Assembly: GCA_024138015.1 (NCBI GenBank)
Contig: JAMXBB010000003.1
Location: 15,358,197-15,422,196 of the forward strand
DNA from: Lumnitzera littorea
Taxonomy: Eukaryota; Streptophyta; Magnoliopsida; Myrtales; Combretaceae
Direction of reading: 5' to 3'
Length of the DNA stretch: 64,000 nt
In this document: in pieces, positions 23,801 to 35,401 of the stretch
How the letters are laid out: every line of letters begins with the position of its first letter
Position numbering within the stretch: position 1 is the stretch's first letter
Notes under the pieces: generated by a model
The model's input: the letters and a program-made list of their open reading frames with translations, nothing else
Database searches by the model: none
What the model was told of the DNA's origin: nothing
Position numbers and translations under genes: made by a program

Positions 23801-25154
23801 ATATGCCATGCCCTGAAGGGGATTTGAATATTTTTGTTATTAGGCCAATTGTTATTCTTTTATAAAGAAGTTCTTTAGTTGCTTCTTCATGCAGAGTATA
23901 GGGGTATTGTGGTTTTCATTATTGGGGGTTAGAGGGGTATCATAGTTTTCACCTTATCCTTCTATGACCATAGAACTAGTGTGTAATCCACTCTGTTTCT
24001 CTTACTTAGGGTCCCACTATTGGTGATGTTAATGGAGATGGCCACACAGATGTTGTAATTCCGACCATCTCTGGGAACATTTATGTTATTAGTGGCAAGG
24101 ATGGTTCCTTTGTTCATCCCTATCCTTATAGGACTCATGGAAGAGTGATGAATCAAGTTCTTCTAGTTGATTTGAATAAGCGCGATGAGAAGAAGAAGAA
24201 GGGGCTTACTTTAGTGACAACATCGTTCGACGGTTATCTTTACCTTATAGATGGACCTACATCATGTGCCGACGTTGTTGACATTGGTGAAATTTCGTAA
24301 GTAAACTCCTCAAATTTTTGCTTCATGGAGCAAATCAACCCTCTGCATCTAATCCAAACTTGTAATACAGGTATAGCATGGTCTTGGCAGACAATGTCGA
24401 CGGTGGAGATGATCTAGATCTTATTGTAACAACTATGAATGGAAACGTCTTTTGCTTCTCAACTCCTGCCCCACATCATCCCCTGAAGGTAAGATCTTTA
24501 TGCACCATGCTCTTTGAATGCTTTCTTTTCTTTTGACTATTTGTTTGATGAAGTTATATTATGTGGGTTTTAGGCATGGAGGTCTCCTAATCAAGGGAGA
24601 AACAATGCTGGAAATCAATATAACCGTGAAGGAGTGTATGTAACACATCCATCAAGAACCTTCCGCGATGAGGAAGGCAAGAGCTTCTGGTTGGAGATTG
24701 AAATAGTTGACAAATACAGATACCCGTCTGGAACCCAAGCACCTTATAATGTTACTGTAAGCTGTTCACTGTGCTGATTTAATTTGCCTGTAAGCAGGCA
24801 GTAATACTTATATCTAATGTTACCTCTTTTCTTGTGCAGACTACTTTATTAGTTCCTGGTAATTACCAAGGAGAGCGAAGGATAAAGCAAAACCAGATCT
24901 TTGATCGTCCTGGAAAACAGAAAATAAGGCTTCCTACAGTAGGAGTAAGGACTACAGGAACCGTTTTGGTTGAGATGGTTGATAAGAATGGGCTCTATTT
25001 CTCAGATGAATTCTCCCTTACATTTCACATGCACTACTATAAACTCTTGAAGTGGCTTGTTGTCCTTCCAATGCTTGGCATGTTTGCTGTACTCGTCGTC
25101 CTCCGTCCACAGGAAGCAATGCCATTGCCATCATTTTCAAGGAATGCTGATTAA
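17865..25154 (+). CDS. DEX1: DEX1: calcium-binding FG-GAP/integrin-alpha-like membrane protein for pollen exine
   Basis: There are thirteen exons: 17865-17992, 18163-18273, 18401-18483, 19054-19171, 19289-19449, 19662-20275, 20431-20501, 21545-21801, 22342-22523, 24010-24296, 24371-24488, 24574-24756, 24840-25154. All introns are GT-AG, phases agree, and the total is 2628 nt or 875 residues (Arabidopsis DEX1 is about 896). Residues 1-20 form a signal peptide. Ca-binding DxDxDG-type loops occur in exons 2/3, 4, 7, 8 (DLDGDGNLD), 9 (DINDDGKIE) and 10 (DVNGDGHTD). Residues ~201-400 are an acidic linker. One membrane helix (~840-860) precedes a short tail. The family is needed for primexine/exine patterning in pollen. 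The start ATG is the only one giving a signal peptide. Confidence 0.95.
19748..19957 (+). repeat. In-frame 105-bp tandem duplication inside DEX1 exon 6
   Basis: The segments 19748-19852 and 19853-19957 each encode 35 residues with the shared core NAQNxNNxxSDTNIxMMKDM. The unit size is a multiple of three, so the frame is kept. It lies in the acidic, N/S/D-rich linker between the calcium-loop blocks. Confidence 0.85.
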
Positions 25155-28100
25155 TGACATAGGGTGACTCACCATATCCTGGTGGATGCCACTGTTCAGG
25201 AGGCAAAAGTTGCAATCGTACAAAGTGAAAGTGCCTCCATGGTTCCATTACGGCAAAGCTTGCTGGAGCCACCCCTGTATTGATGGACTTGATCATTGTT
25301 CGTTAAATAATAGACAAAGAGAAGAAGCTGCAACATTGGAACTCGGATTTAGATTTTTCGTGTTTAAGCCTCATATAAATTATTGGTTCTGGCACTCTTT
25401 TTGACATAGCAGACTTCATCGTCAGGGATATAGGGTGCAGATAGATTTAATGACCATTTTGTTTACACCACGACAAAGTTATTGCTTATGAACTAGTGTG
25501 GATTCTCGTTGTAAAATAGCACCTTTTCAGAGGCCCAATTGTCTTGTTTGTACTAATTTGTTTTAATTGCCCTTTGTTACTGCCAAATGATGAGGACCAG
25601 GACTCGTCACCTGCCGCTCCTGGTTTGTAATGCTATTTTGGGCTGTCATAGCCCTTCGGGTGGAGATCCTTTCTAGACATATGATCCCTTTGCAAGGGAA
25701 TTTTTTCCTGTCCAGGGTCTTCACGCTACTTCTATGCCCAAAATTCCGATGTCTTCTGTTTGGCTGGACTAACCTAACCGGCGATTTTCAAGGAAATATT
25801 CGATTTTCCGAGATGTATCCCCTAGAAACTCCCCCTGTATTGCAAGAGATGGGCAGGCATTTCATTCCAAGAACATAAAAAGGAGCGCTTTACTCCTGGA
25901 AAGTTATTATGAAGAATCTTTTAGTCTTTAGATTAGAACTAACTCAGTGTTGCTGATAGACAGATGCTACGTCGGTGTCCAACAGCGTAGTAATCATTAG
26001 TAGTAACCTGTCGCTAGTGTTGGTTGAGACTCATCACAGAAGAGGTTGTTATCTTAGTTCTTCTACATAGGTGACAATGACATATTAACAACATAAACTA
26101 ATTAAGCAATGCTGATTTTTCTTTTCCAAAAAAGGAAAAGAAAAGGGCAATATCCAAGCGAAATGCTCCTGAGGATTGAAGATCTTTTGGCTTTACAGGT
26201 CCATCTGCCCCTCTTCAAGCGGTGGAGAACCATAATACGGGTCAGATCGGATCGTGCTTATCTTTGAATAGGAAAATACTTACAAAACCAATTGTTGTAA
26301 TCCGAATATGTGATCATTTTAAGTAATCCCATTGCATATCTTTGCTTTTCAAGTGCATGTAATTTGTTTCCTGTCGCATTATTTTTGTAAGATAAAATTC
26401 CGAACACCTATCATTGTCTCTTTCCAATGGCTCCCTTTTCAATTATCTTTGGAGGAGCCCACAACAATGGCTTGCTAAGTCAATTCACTGCTGTTAAGAG
26501 AGCCCACCATAAACGACTACATCAGGGATTGACGTCGTGCATCGATCCTTTGATTGTTGATTGTGCGCCAAGCCCAGAGGGTTACATACATCTTCTACAG
26601 TCTCAATATTGGATGTGCTTGTCAAAAACTAGGCACAAAGCTTTTAATTGCCCCAGAAATCCTAGAATATCAACATGCCTACAAAGTAACACACCATAGT
26701 GCTTGAGTTGCCGTCTCCAGTCAAAGCCAGTTTACATGCTTATTTCAAATCGATCCACTCAATTTATCAAATAGCCTCCTCATTGATTGGGAACCATAAA
26801 CATCATACAGTAACATTACAACCATCAGTCTCCGTAATATTACACACATTCAGCCTCCCTTCACCGAGTGCACGAACGTATATCTGCAGCAAAGAGTACG
26901 TTTTGGAAAAGCCTAATCTGTGAAAAGCCATGCAACCTCCAAATTTACTTTTGAATACAAGGTACTGCCATTATATTGGCAAGGAAAGTACCCAGAAAAC
27001 TCGGTCTTACCCATGAAGAAGTAGTGAGGACATCCACAGGCTACCGATAAGTCGAACTGTCAAAGCTTAATTATTAGAGACAATCAACCTGACAAAAATT
27101 ATATGAGCTATTTTGTTATGGGATCAAACTAAAATAAATTTTGGGATTCATTATAGAGACACCTCGATAATTACTTGGCTATAGCTCGTTTAAAGGGAAC
27201 CCTAAGATCTCTTGAAGAGTCCAAGCATAGAGAAAACTCTAGATCTCTTCAAATAACAGATAGGAAAAATCATTTTTTCTGGAACATAGGACTTGTTCTT
27301 CTCCTTACCTTTCTGCCATTCAATAGGCATAAGCAAGTGGCAGTTTTTTAACTGCTCCTATTTCCTCTCCAAGTCACAACTGCTACATGACTCCCCACAT
27401 AACTGTCTTATAGTTAAAATTCAAACACATGCAAAGTATACCACACACATCACACACAGTCACTGACATACACACACTAAGCTAAATTAACTAACACAAA
27501 AATACCATATTACTGCATGAATAACACAAACAGACCAGCTCGTGCAACACAAATACACAGGACAGAGTACTGCATAACACTACAGGGCTATTGCCGCTAA
27601 GGAGCTGCTGCTTTCTGCTTCTGGCTTTTGTGAACATGCACAAAGGGAGTACCTTTGTATTTATCAGTTGAAGATTACTGATGTTTTGATCCTAACATAT
27701 TTCTAGAAGGAAGAAAGCTTTTCGATAATCTCCCTCATAATCCCCTCCTATCTTAAGATCACATTCCAAGTTTAAATTAATCAAAAATTCGCTTGAACCC
27801 ATGCAAATAGAACTTGTTAAGCACATCAAGGCGTACAAATATTTGAGCACAAACTTCATTCTCATCCCAAGACACGTTAGACTAGCTAACAATTTAAAGA
27901 TCTAGCATCATCAGCGTTGCAGATTATATCAATACAATCATGTGCCAATAATGGATATCGAATTTGACATTGAGAAAGTACTGACAGTTTTATCATGCTG
28001 ATTTAAGTTTTACAAAAATTTTTAGACTTAAATAAGTAACTAACTCAGTGAATGCGATCTCATCCTGTCCATATCAGCTTGATTTGAACCAATGTAAATA

Positions 28101-28854
28101 AACAGAAGCAGAACAACATCATTCTGTGAGCATACAAATTGCTGAACAATCACAAATAGAGATCAGAGAAAAGACAAACACAAGTGACATGCCTGCTTCC
28201 TTCAGAGTTCTGAATATCACTACGTTTTTCACAAAGGACTGTACAGCAAAGAAACATTTTACTCTGCATAGAGTTCTCATACATTAATCTAACTAGATTA
28301 GATGAAACATTGCCAGGTGAAGGTACAAGATCTATCTACAAATTTGAGTTGTTAGGACTATAAATCCTTAGACACGAGAATATAAATAACACCTCAGTTA
28401 AATGAATCCTGCTATCACATCCATACAGAAGAGTGCTACAATCCATATACACTGCATAAATTTAATTATTAAGGAACAAAAAGCCATAGCCCTCTATTTT
28501 TCCTTATCCAGTCAATTATACTTTAAACATTGGACAATTGCATCTCATATCGGCCACCATTGTAAAAGAGAGGGTCCTTCTTCTGTCCTTGGCAGTACTG
28601 GGTTTCTTCAAACAAGGTCAGTTATAAAATTATGTGAATGGAAAAAAAAAAGAAGATGCTTTTCAAATAAGATCATTGAGGTCCTCATACACATCTAACA
28701 GCCTATATTTCAGGTGAGTTTCACGACAACTAAGTTTAGAATTCCATTGCCCTCGATGGAAGACCCAACCGCAATATAATGCATGAAAGCCACAGTTAGA
28801 AAGGAAAACTACAATGTAAAAGAAAGAGAAAAATTTGTTATCGGAATAAAGTTC
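25155..28854. other. DEX1 3' UTR and spacer; no supported gene
   Basis: The DEX1 3' UTR probably covers at least the first ~450 bp (polyadenylation site not located). Open frames at 25630-25878 and 26427-26923 have no recognisable domains, poor context and no conserved-looking segments. Nothing else is identified up to 28854. Confidence 0.5.
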
Positions 28855-29205
28855 TCAGAGATCATAATTGCGAGGAGCCTGAAGCATATATTGCCGTGAC
28901 TGACTGCACAGCTCCATAAACTGCAGCATTTGCAATATCTTCTGCAAATTACAGAATGCTGGTGCTTTCTTGAATTGAAGAGCAGCAGCCACTTCAATAT
29001 ATAACCCTAATTTTATCAAATGATTAATCCATTCCTCGCTACAAATTCCAACTTCACAGAGTCAACATAAATTCCCGTTAACGGACAAAATTTCCCGCTC
29101 CCTGCATGTTTCTTCATCTGTGTCTTCACTAATCATGTGCTGCCACATATGAAGGATATAATGAAGAATATAGCATTCAAGCATCACTTTGAACTTTATT
29201 CTCAT
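28855..29205 (-). pseudogene. Possible coding remnant or exon: 116-codon frame with one internal TGA
   Basis: On the minus strand, an ATG at 29205 opens 47 codons, then one TGA (29064-29062), then 68 further codons in the same frame to a TGA at 28857-28855. The second half is helix-like, with L/Q/K/A-rich text such as LQFKKAPAFCNLQKILQMLQ. No family is recognised. It could be a broken gene, a terminal exon (an acceptor-like AG lies near 29055) or chance. A TGA read as selenocysteine is not expected in land plants. Confidence 0.25.
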
Positions 29206-29458
29206 ACATGGCTAATAAGATTTGCTGAGACAAGGGAAATTTCATCCCCTTTAACGTGCAAGTGTATCCGCCATGACATAACTAATAAGTGTCGATCACA
29301 CACAGAGAGATAGAAGCTCCAATAACCATAAAGTTTTGAATTGGTATGATCGAAACTGAAATTACTAACGCCAGATAATATGACAAAGTATATTTTTCAA
29401 CACCAACCAATTGATTAAATTAAAGATAAAAAACTAAAAAAAAATGATTACAAACAAA

Positions 29459-29797
29459 TCAGTAAACCTGCAAGACAGGCCTCTTCCCAAGTCTCTTGAT
29501 CTCTCTATCCATCTGACCAGTCAACATCAAACCAAACATCTTGAAATCACACAAAAGAGACCAAAATGGATGCCCGAAAGTCGCCGGAACATTTCTTTCG
29601 ACAAAGAAATGGCTGTACCAAGCAAAGCCATACCCAGACAATGGCGCCAACAACAAAAACCACCAACTGAAAATGACCGAGCAAATCAACAAGATAATAG
29701 ATGTAAGTGTACCCACAAAGTGCCAGCGCCTTGTCGCTGATTTCGAGTGTTGTGTCACATAAAAAGGCCAGAATTCATCAAAGCTTCTAAAGTTCAT
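29459..29797 (-). CDS. DUF962 (Mpo1-like) small membrane protein
   Basis: A single open exon of 112 residues starts at ATG 29797 and stops at 29459. The N-terminus MNFRSFDEFWPFYVTQHS is the usual start of short DUF962 proteins. It is followed by RRWHFVGT, two hydrophobic segments (~residues 28-60), WYSHFFVE and the conserved ATFGHP..SLLCDFKMF block. Length fits the short DUF962 type (110-120 residues). Yeast Mpo1, a longer DUF962 member, is an ER dioxygenase acting on 2-hydroxy fatty acids; whether this short plant form shares that is unknown. CAG|GTTTAC just before the stop resembles a splice donor, so an alternative C-terminus by splicing is possible. It is convergent with DEX1. Confidence 0.85.
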   Translation of the reverse strand: MNFRSFDEFWPFYVTQHSKSATRRWHFVGTLTSIILLICSVIFSWWFLLLAPLSGYGFAWYSHFFVERNVPATFGHPFWSLLCDFKMFGLMLTGQMDREIKRLGKRPVLQVY

Positions 29798-31690
29798 GCT
29801 TTGACCACTTTTGCGAAATCTCGATCAAAAAATAATGAAAAGATTCTATCTTTGACGTCAATTATACAAAGTGGGAAGGAAAAACCTCATTATCTTTTTC
29901 CGGGTGTAATTGGAATCTTAGTGGGCACCGGGTAGTACTCAACAAGCAATATTTCTGGGTTGACTCGAACAATTTCAATTTGTCGAGAAGAGGGAAGATC
30001 GGTTCTTTGGTTGATTTGGGAAATTCGACGATCGAAATATTACATTGAGTTTAACGCTGAGATGTCTTGTGGTACGATATGTTACCCTTTTTGTTTTGTT
30101 TTGGTGTCGGGTTTCGGATGATACGATGGCTATCTATCTGTTTCTCTTGTCCGTTGAATTGAACGGTTAGGATGAGAGAGTTTCGAGTTGGGTTGTCCAG
30201 GTCCCTTAAGAAAAATTAACAAATTTCCGATGCTTATTTAGCCTTTTAACAGTTAATTTTTTTAATACTCTTTATATGCTCTTATAATATAAAAATATTA
30301 ATTCTATGTTTACATGCAAATAAAATACAGATTGAATGATTCAATGTAATATAAATTTTAGTTAAAATTCAATATAAATATTAAATAGTTTAATTGAATT
30401 TCTATGGAAATGGATATTTATAAAATTAGTAGTTAAAATTATTTAAAATTTTAAAATATCTTATGACATAATGATGACGATATTTTTTTTATTATAATAT
30501 TAACTATTAATTATATGTGCATTATTTTTAGAAAATTTTATAAAAAGTAATTTTAAATTATTGAAATCCAATTTCTATTGGATTTTACTATAATCATTCC
30601 GTCTAGTTTTATTTTTGTTAGTTGCTATGAATTTTTTTTTATTTTTGTGCATTTTTATTTGCAGTTATATATAAAGCAGAAACTTTAGATTTCAAAAATC
30701 TTCTTGTGTGAAAAAAGTTTCAATGGTGCTAACATATAATGTTAATTAATAAATAATATGTAAATATTAATAAAATTTTAATATGTAAAATATAATTAAT
30801 ACTTTTTAAAGATATATATATATATATATATTTTTTTTTTTCTCATCCTGCGGGCCTAGGAGGACAACTGGAGATTCCTCATGCGACTTCGGCCATGTGA
30901 AAATGGATTCGCCAAACCGAAGGATTAATCTTGCCTTTGACACCGATAAACGTATAGAACGATGTTGTCAAAATTTTGAGAGGGATGATGAAGGATTTGA
31001 CGGGGATAAACAGATAGGAAGATGTTATCAAAATTGTTCTTTTCCTTCTGTATTTTAGTACGTAACGTATCCGTTGCAATCAAGGATTGCCCATTTAACC
31101 TGTATCAAAATGGTATGGTAGACATCCTACTCATTGTTTCAACGACATCGTATAAAATGACACGTGAGTCATCTTTTTCCAACTGAAATTTCATTAACAA
31201 GATAACAAATTAAATACATCGTGTGTCTGCAAGCCCATAAACCTCATCGCCATATAAAAATTTTTAATAATAGAGATAGAAGTAAGAACATCTTATACAA
31301 ATAACTCACTTTAACATGATTTGAGTTGCAACTAAATCAGTATATTCATCATTTTCTCTTCTCAATTAAAGAAAGGAATATAAATCAAACTTCTCTTTAA
31401 GTACAAAATATTCCGGACCTTTGCTAGTATTATGGTCGTTAAAATTACAAATTAACCGATATAATTCTCTAAAGTCATGATTATTTTATGAGATTTTTTT
31501 GAATTAAGATAGATATAAAATTATTTTAAAATAAACTCTTTATAAAATACGTGTTTAAATATACGATTTAATAAATTAACAATTTTACATAATTTTATCG
31601 ACTTTATATATTTTATATATTTTGATCTTAATAGATTGCAAGTATGACAACTTGAAAGCACTGGAGACTTAATTAGTCGCGCGATCCATT
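29798..31690. other. Upstream region of the DUF962 gene and AT-rich spacer
   Basis: Bases 29798 to about 30100 probably hold the 5' UTR and promoter of the minus-strand DUF962 gene. Beyond that the DNA is very AT-rich with a short TA run (about 30810-30830). No gene is seen. Confidence 0.4.
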
Positions 31691-31845
31691 TTAACAGACA
31701 CTTTATTCCACCGTTGTCTCTGCAATAAGCATCCCTTACCGCCATAATCTCCGTCATCACGGCGGATAACACGAGCTCCACTATCTCCTAGCTCCAAATC
31801 ACAAGCACTATCAATATTAACTTTCACAAAGTCTTCAGAAGGACG
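31691..31845 (-). pseudogene. RNase H-like domain fragment (LINE-type)
   Basis: Minus-strand translation gives PSEDFVKVNIDSACDLELG then SGARVIRRDDGDYGG. The pattern F-V-K-V-N-I-D ... G-x-x-V-I-R-x-D-x-G is that of plant RNase H domains found at the end of LINE elements and in small host-derived genes. There is no upstream reverse transcriptase and no complete frame. A second frame over the same bases shows the EIMAVRDA-like next block, so a frameshift is likely. Confidence 0.45.
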
Positions 31846-33004
31846 GGACCCAATCTGATGTCGTTCGGGTGCGGTGCTGCTGTCGTAAATGCAGTAATTG
31901 TTGAAAGTCGAAGAACAGATCGTGACTTACAGACGTCAACCCAGTCTTGATGACTCGGCGTGGAGATGGACTAACGGTTAATGGCCATCTTCAAAAAAAC
32001 AATGTAATCCTATTCCTACAATCGGTGATAAGAAGAGAGGGGGTGTCGGTAATGACTAATGCATTGCTAACGTTGATAGAAACTTTTGAATATAGTCCAC
32101 TTAAACCCTTCTCAATTTTATCGGACTTATTCTTTACCTCAGACCATTTTCGACCTAAATTTAGAGTTCGACGTATCCAGTTATAGCAAGTTTTCAATCG
32201 TTAGAAGATTCTAAACAAATCTAAGAGATTAAATTAAGCAATTTCTTTTTATATATTTAAAATATATTAAATATTATAAATTTATTACGGAAGTGGCTCA
32301 ATTCATTAACTACTTCCAATTATTGATATTATTTTTTTATAAATACAAAATCATCATATAATGGTAAATTATTTAACATTTTACATACTTAAATCTACTT
32401 ATCTCTCTTTAAATAATTATACTTTTTAAAACATCTTATTAAATTAAATATTGAAATGGTTATATCCAACAGCAACCCAACATGTCTTCATAATGTTCTT
32501 TTTCAAAACTTATTGATCGTACGGAATCCAATTTCAAATTAACTTCTACCAGCAAGGTACTTCAAACCACAATTGGGAATCATCAACCTATCACCCACAT
32601 GTCAGCACAGCACAACACAATTCATTAGCTATTGCTTCCTTCCTCATTTCGATACTTCACCAAGCTCGTGGTACCCGTCCCCTCTTTTCTAGAAAATATA
32701 GCTATGTAAATCCGGCAAGCTAATTTTCTTGAAAATGCTATTATTAAAAAGACAGCAAAAATCTGAATCCGAGGTTCCCGATTTTCTTTGATCTACGTAA
32801 AAATTTCCAACTCTTCAATGGATTTTCTTTCCAGTATTAGATTCTCCCCACCAAAGTTAGCAATCTTGAATCCCCTTTTAAGGAAACAAAAAATACTCGA
32901 GTTTGTGGGAATTACAAAAAATACGTCTCTTTCAATCCCTAAGCTTTTACAGAGTCTTTTTTTTTTTTAATAGAAAATAAAAATTGGTATTTAGATTAGG
33001 AATG
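31846..33004. other. Spacer, no gene seen
   Basis: AT-rich; the open frames here are short and without recognisable domains. Confidence 0.4.
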
Positions 33005-33640
33005 TAAGTATGTATGTTATAATAGAGTACCCCATCTACTGGTATTTTATAGAGTTTTAAGATATAATTAAAATTTTCTTAGGATTATGAGACAAGTTTT
33101 GAGATTTGAAAAAAATAAAAAAGCCATTAGAAATCTTGTTAGCCAAATAAAAATAATATATTAATAATATAATATTAACTAAATGAAAAATATCTATTAC
33201 TATCCTATATTCATAATTTTAGTTCCTTCTTCGGTCACCATTCGCTTCTTTTATCTTTATAATTTTACTTTTTTTTTCCCTTTGTATTTTAATATTCTAA
33301 AAATATATTATAGATGAAGTATAGTATATTTTTATGGCTTCTCCTTTAATATATCCTCATTGTATTGTTTATGTTTTATAAATATAAATAATACAAATTG
33401 ATTTCCCATGTAACAAATAATGAAGTAAAAAATAGTCTTTTAAAAAAAAGAAAAAAAAATAAGCGGGTTTCATGGATTAAGAAACGAGATATCCTATTAA
33501 ATTAACATAACAAGTTTTAAATATAAAGTTAAAAACTCTATAAGGTTATGAGAGGTATCTATATATCCCATTAGTATAGCAGGATAGATCCTAAATTCTT
33601 ATGACATATTCTAGATTTGCCCCCTTTACATCCTTAATTT
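33005..33640 (+). repeat. Dispersed repeat, copy 1 (about 0.6 kb, non-coding)
   Basis: It is homologous to the reverse complement of 41390-41960. Shared blocks include TCATAATTTTA then AGTTCCTTCTT (about 33210-33230), TTTATGTTTTATAAATATAAATAAT (33367-33391), AATAATGAAGTAA (about 33417) and GCAGGATA..CCTAAATTC (about 33580). The ends are not sharply defined and no coding capacity is seen. It is probably a non-autonomous transposon or LTR remnant. Confidence 0.65.
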
Positions 33641-35401
33641 AGATCTAACCCACATAGATGAAAGACCTGGGAAGTTACCATGTTTGTTATTAGGATCAAT
33701 TCCTAGAGTTTTAGAAAATTTACTAGTAATCCCTTGATTGGGGTTGGGTGGAAGCTTTTTATTCTTAAAATTATTTTTCTTTTCTAAAATTTTGTTGATT
33801 TTTTTTTCCAATTTCTTATTTAATGTTTTAGATTATTTATTTTCTATACTTTTATGTATTTTTTTTTTGCTATTTTTCTTTTCTTATTCATTTTTCAAAA
33901 TTTTCTTTATTTTTTTTAATAATTTGAGTTACTTTTTGACATTTTCTTATTTTATTTATAACAAAAATGTTAAATCAATGCTATGTTAATGCTAACTGCT
34001 GCATGACATGTCACGTTAGCACAATTTCAATGTTATTTTAATGATTGGTTGATGGAATCCATTGTTTAAACCGTATGATAAAGTAATAATCTTTATTTTA
34101 ATTAGTTGAAAGTTTAATAATTTATTTGAGATTACTTCCAAACGTTATTTCATTAATGTAATTTTTCCAAATATATTATTCTTACTAAAAAAGGAAATAA
34201 ATAAATTATGAAAAATCAAAATAAATTCTAGGAGTTAATGAAGGAAATACACATTTTATAATAAATTTACATCCGGAATATAGAAAATCTTTTACTAAGA
34301 TGTCCGAAATATTCCTACGTTGCTTTTACGGGTGATAGACTTTGCTCGTTGCTCCTGGAGGCAGGCGCATGCTAGTCTAGAAGGGAATGGCACAGCAACA
34401 GTCTTCCCATTCCAACTGGAAAGCTTTCGAAAATGGTGTTATTAAAATTAGACATTTCCCGTTTCCACTGGTCTTCAGATAAAGATGTTGTGTAAGGCAT
34501 GGGGGTGGCTGATCTTTGTAAATCTGTTGAGGTGCAGGTGGCTAATTCTAAGAAATATGAGTGTCATGCAATGTTGGAAAGATTGCTACTGGCTAACCAA
34601 AGGGAGGGAGTCATTTACTCTTGAAATAGATGCATTGTGCGTCTAACACCCCTGATCAAGCAAATCAAAGTGCAATGTCAATGGACTCGGTGAAGTTATT
34701 TATAGTATCGCAAAGCGACTAGCAAACAAAGCTACAAATTGGGTTAAGATGGATAGATGTACCTCTGATAGAGTTCGCACTCTTATGCATCCTGAACATG
34801 GTTAAACAAAAATAAAATTCATCGCAGCAGCCATACATACTATGATTGCAGCATTTATTCATCCTCTAAAAAACATACATGATTTTTAGCATTTAAAGAT
34901 GGAACGATCAAGATTCATTTCAAGAGTTTTTCATTCTCTCCCAACTGAACTTGAATGTTCCTTTTAGCCTATTTCTTCTTTTCTTTTTACCATGAAAAAC
35001 AGATCCATAATAAGTGATATGCCATGTGAAGTGTTTAGGGGTTGGTAAGAAATAAATATGAAAGGCCTACCATGTCGGGGGAAAAGAAACATGGTGGTTA
35101 TACAGAAAAAAAAATAGATAATTCTGCAGTGACTGATCAATTTGATACAACCGTGCTTTCGTTTAGATAACTAGGGTGAATTAACAATAGAGAATAGCAG
35201 GCACTTTCGCCAGATCAAGGAAGGAGATGCTGTACAGAAAAAAAAAAAAAAAAATGGCAGATATTTGGCCTGCTCAGTGGATGAGTGACTGTACAAAATA
35301 ATCTTGCTTCTGTCTAAAACACACAAAATTTCCATCTTCCATCACAGCAGATGCCGGCCAAGCCCACAATTTAGCTACAGCTATTGCATGAAGAAGCATG
35401 T
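33641..35401. other. Spacer and 3' flank of the PHT4;2-type gene
   Basis: The last few hundred bases before 35402 should contain the 3' UTR of the minus-strand transporter gene. A T-rich tract (about 33770-33960) and poly-A (35239-35255) occur. No other gene is supported. Confidence 0.4.

Noticed and set aside
25630..26923. Small open frames downstream of DEX1
   Set aside because: No domain, signal or conserved-looking segment; consistent with chance in UTR and spacer DNA.
29062..29064. TGA as a selenocysteine codon
   Set aside because: Land plants lack the selenocysteine machinery and no SECIS-like structure was identified.
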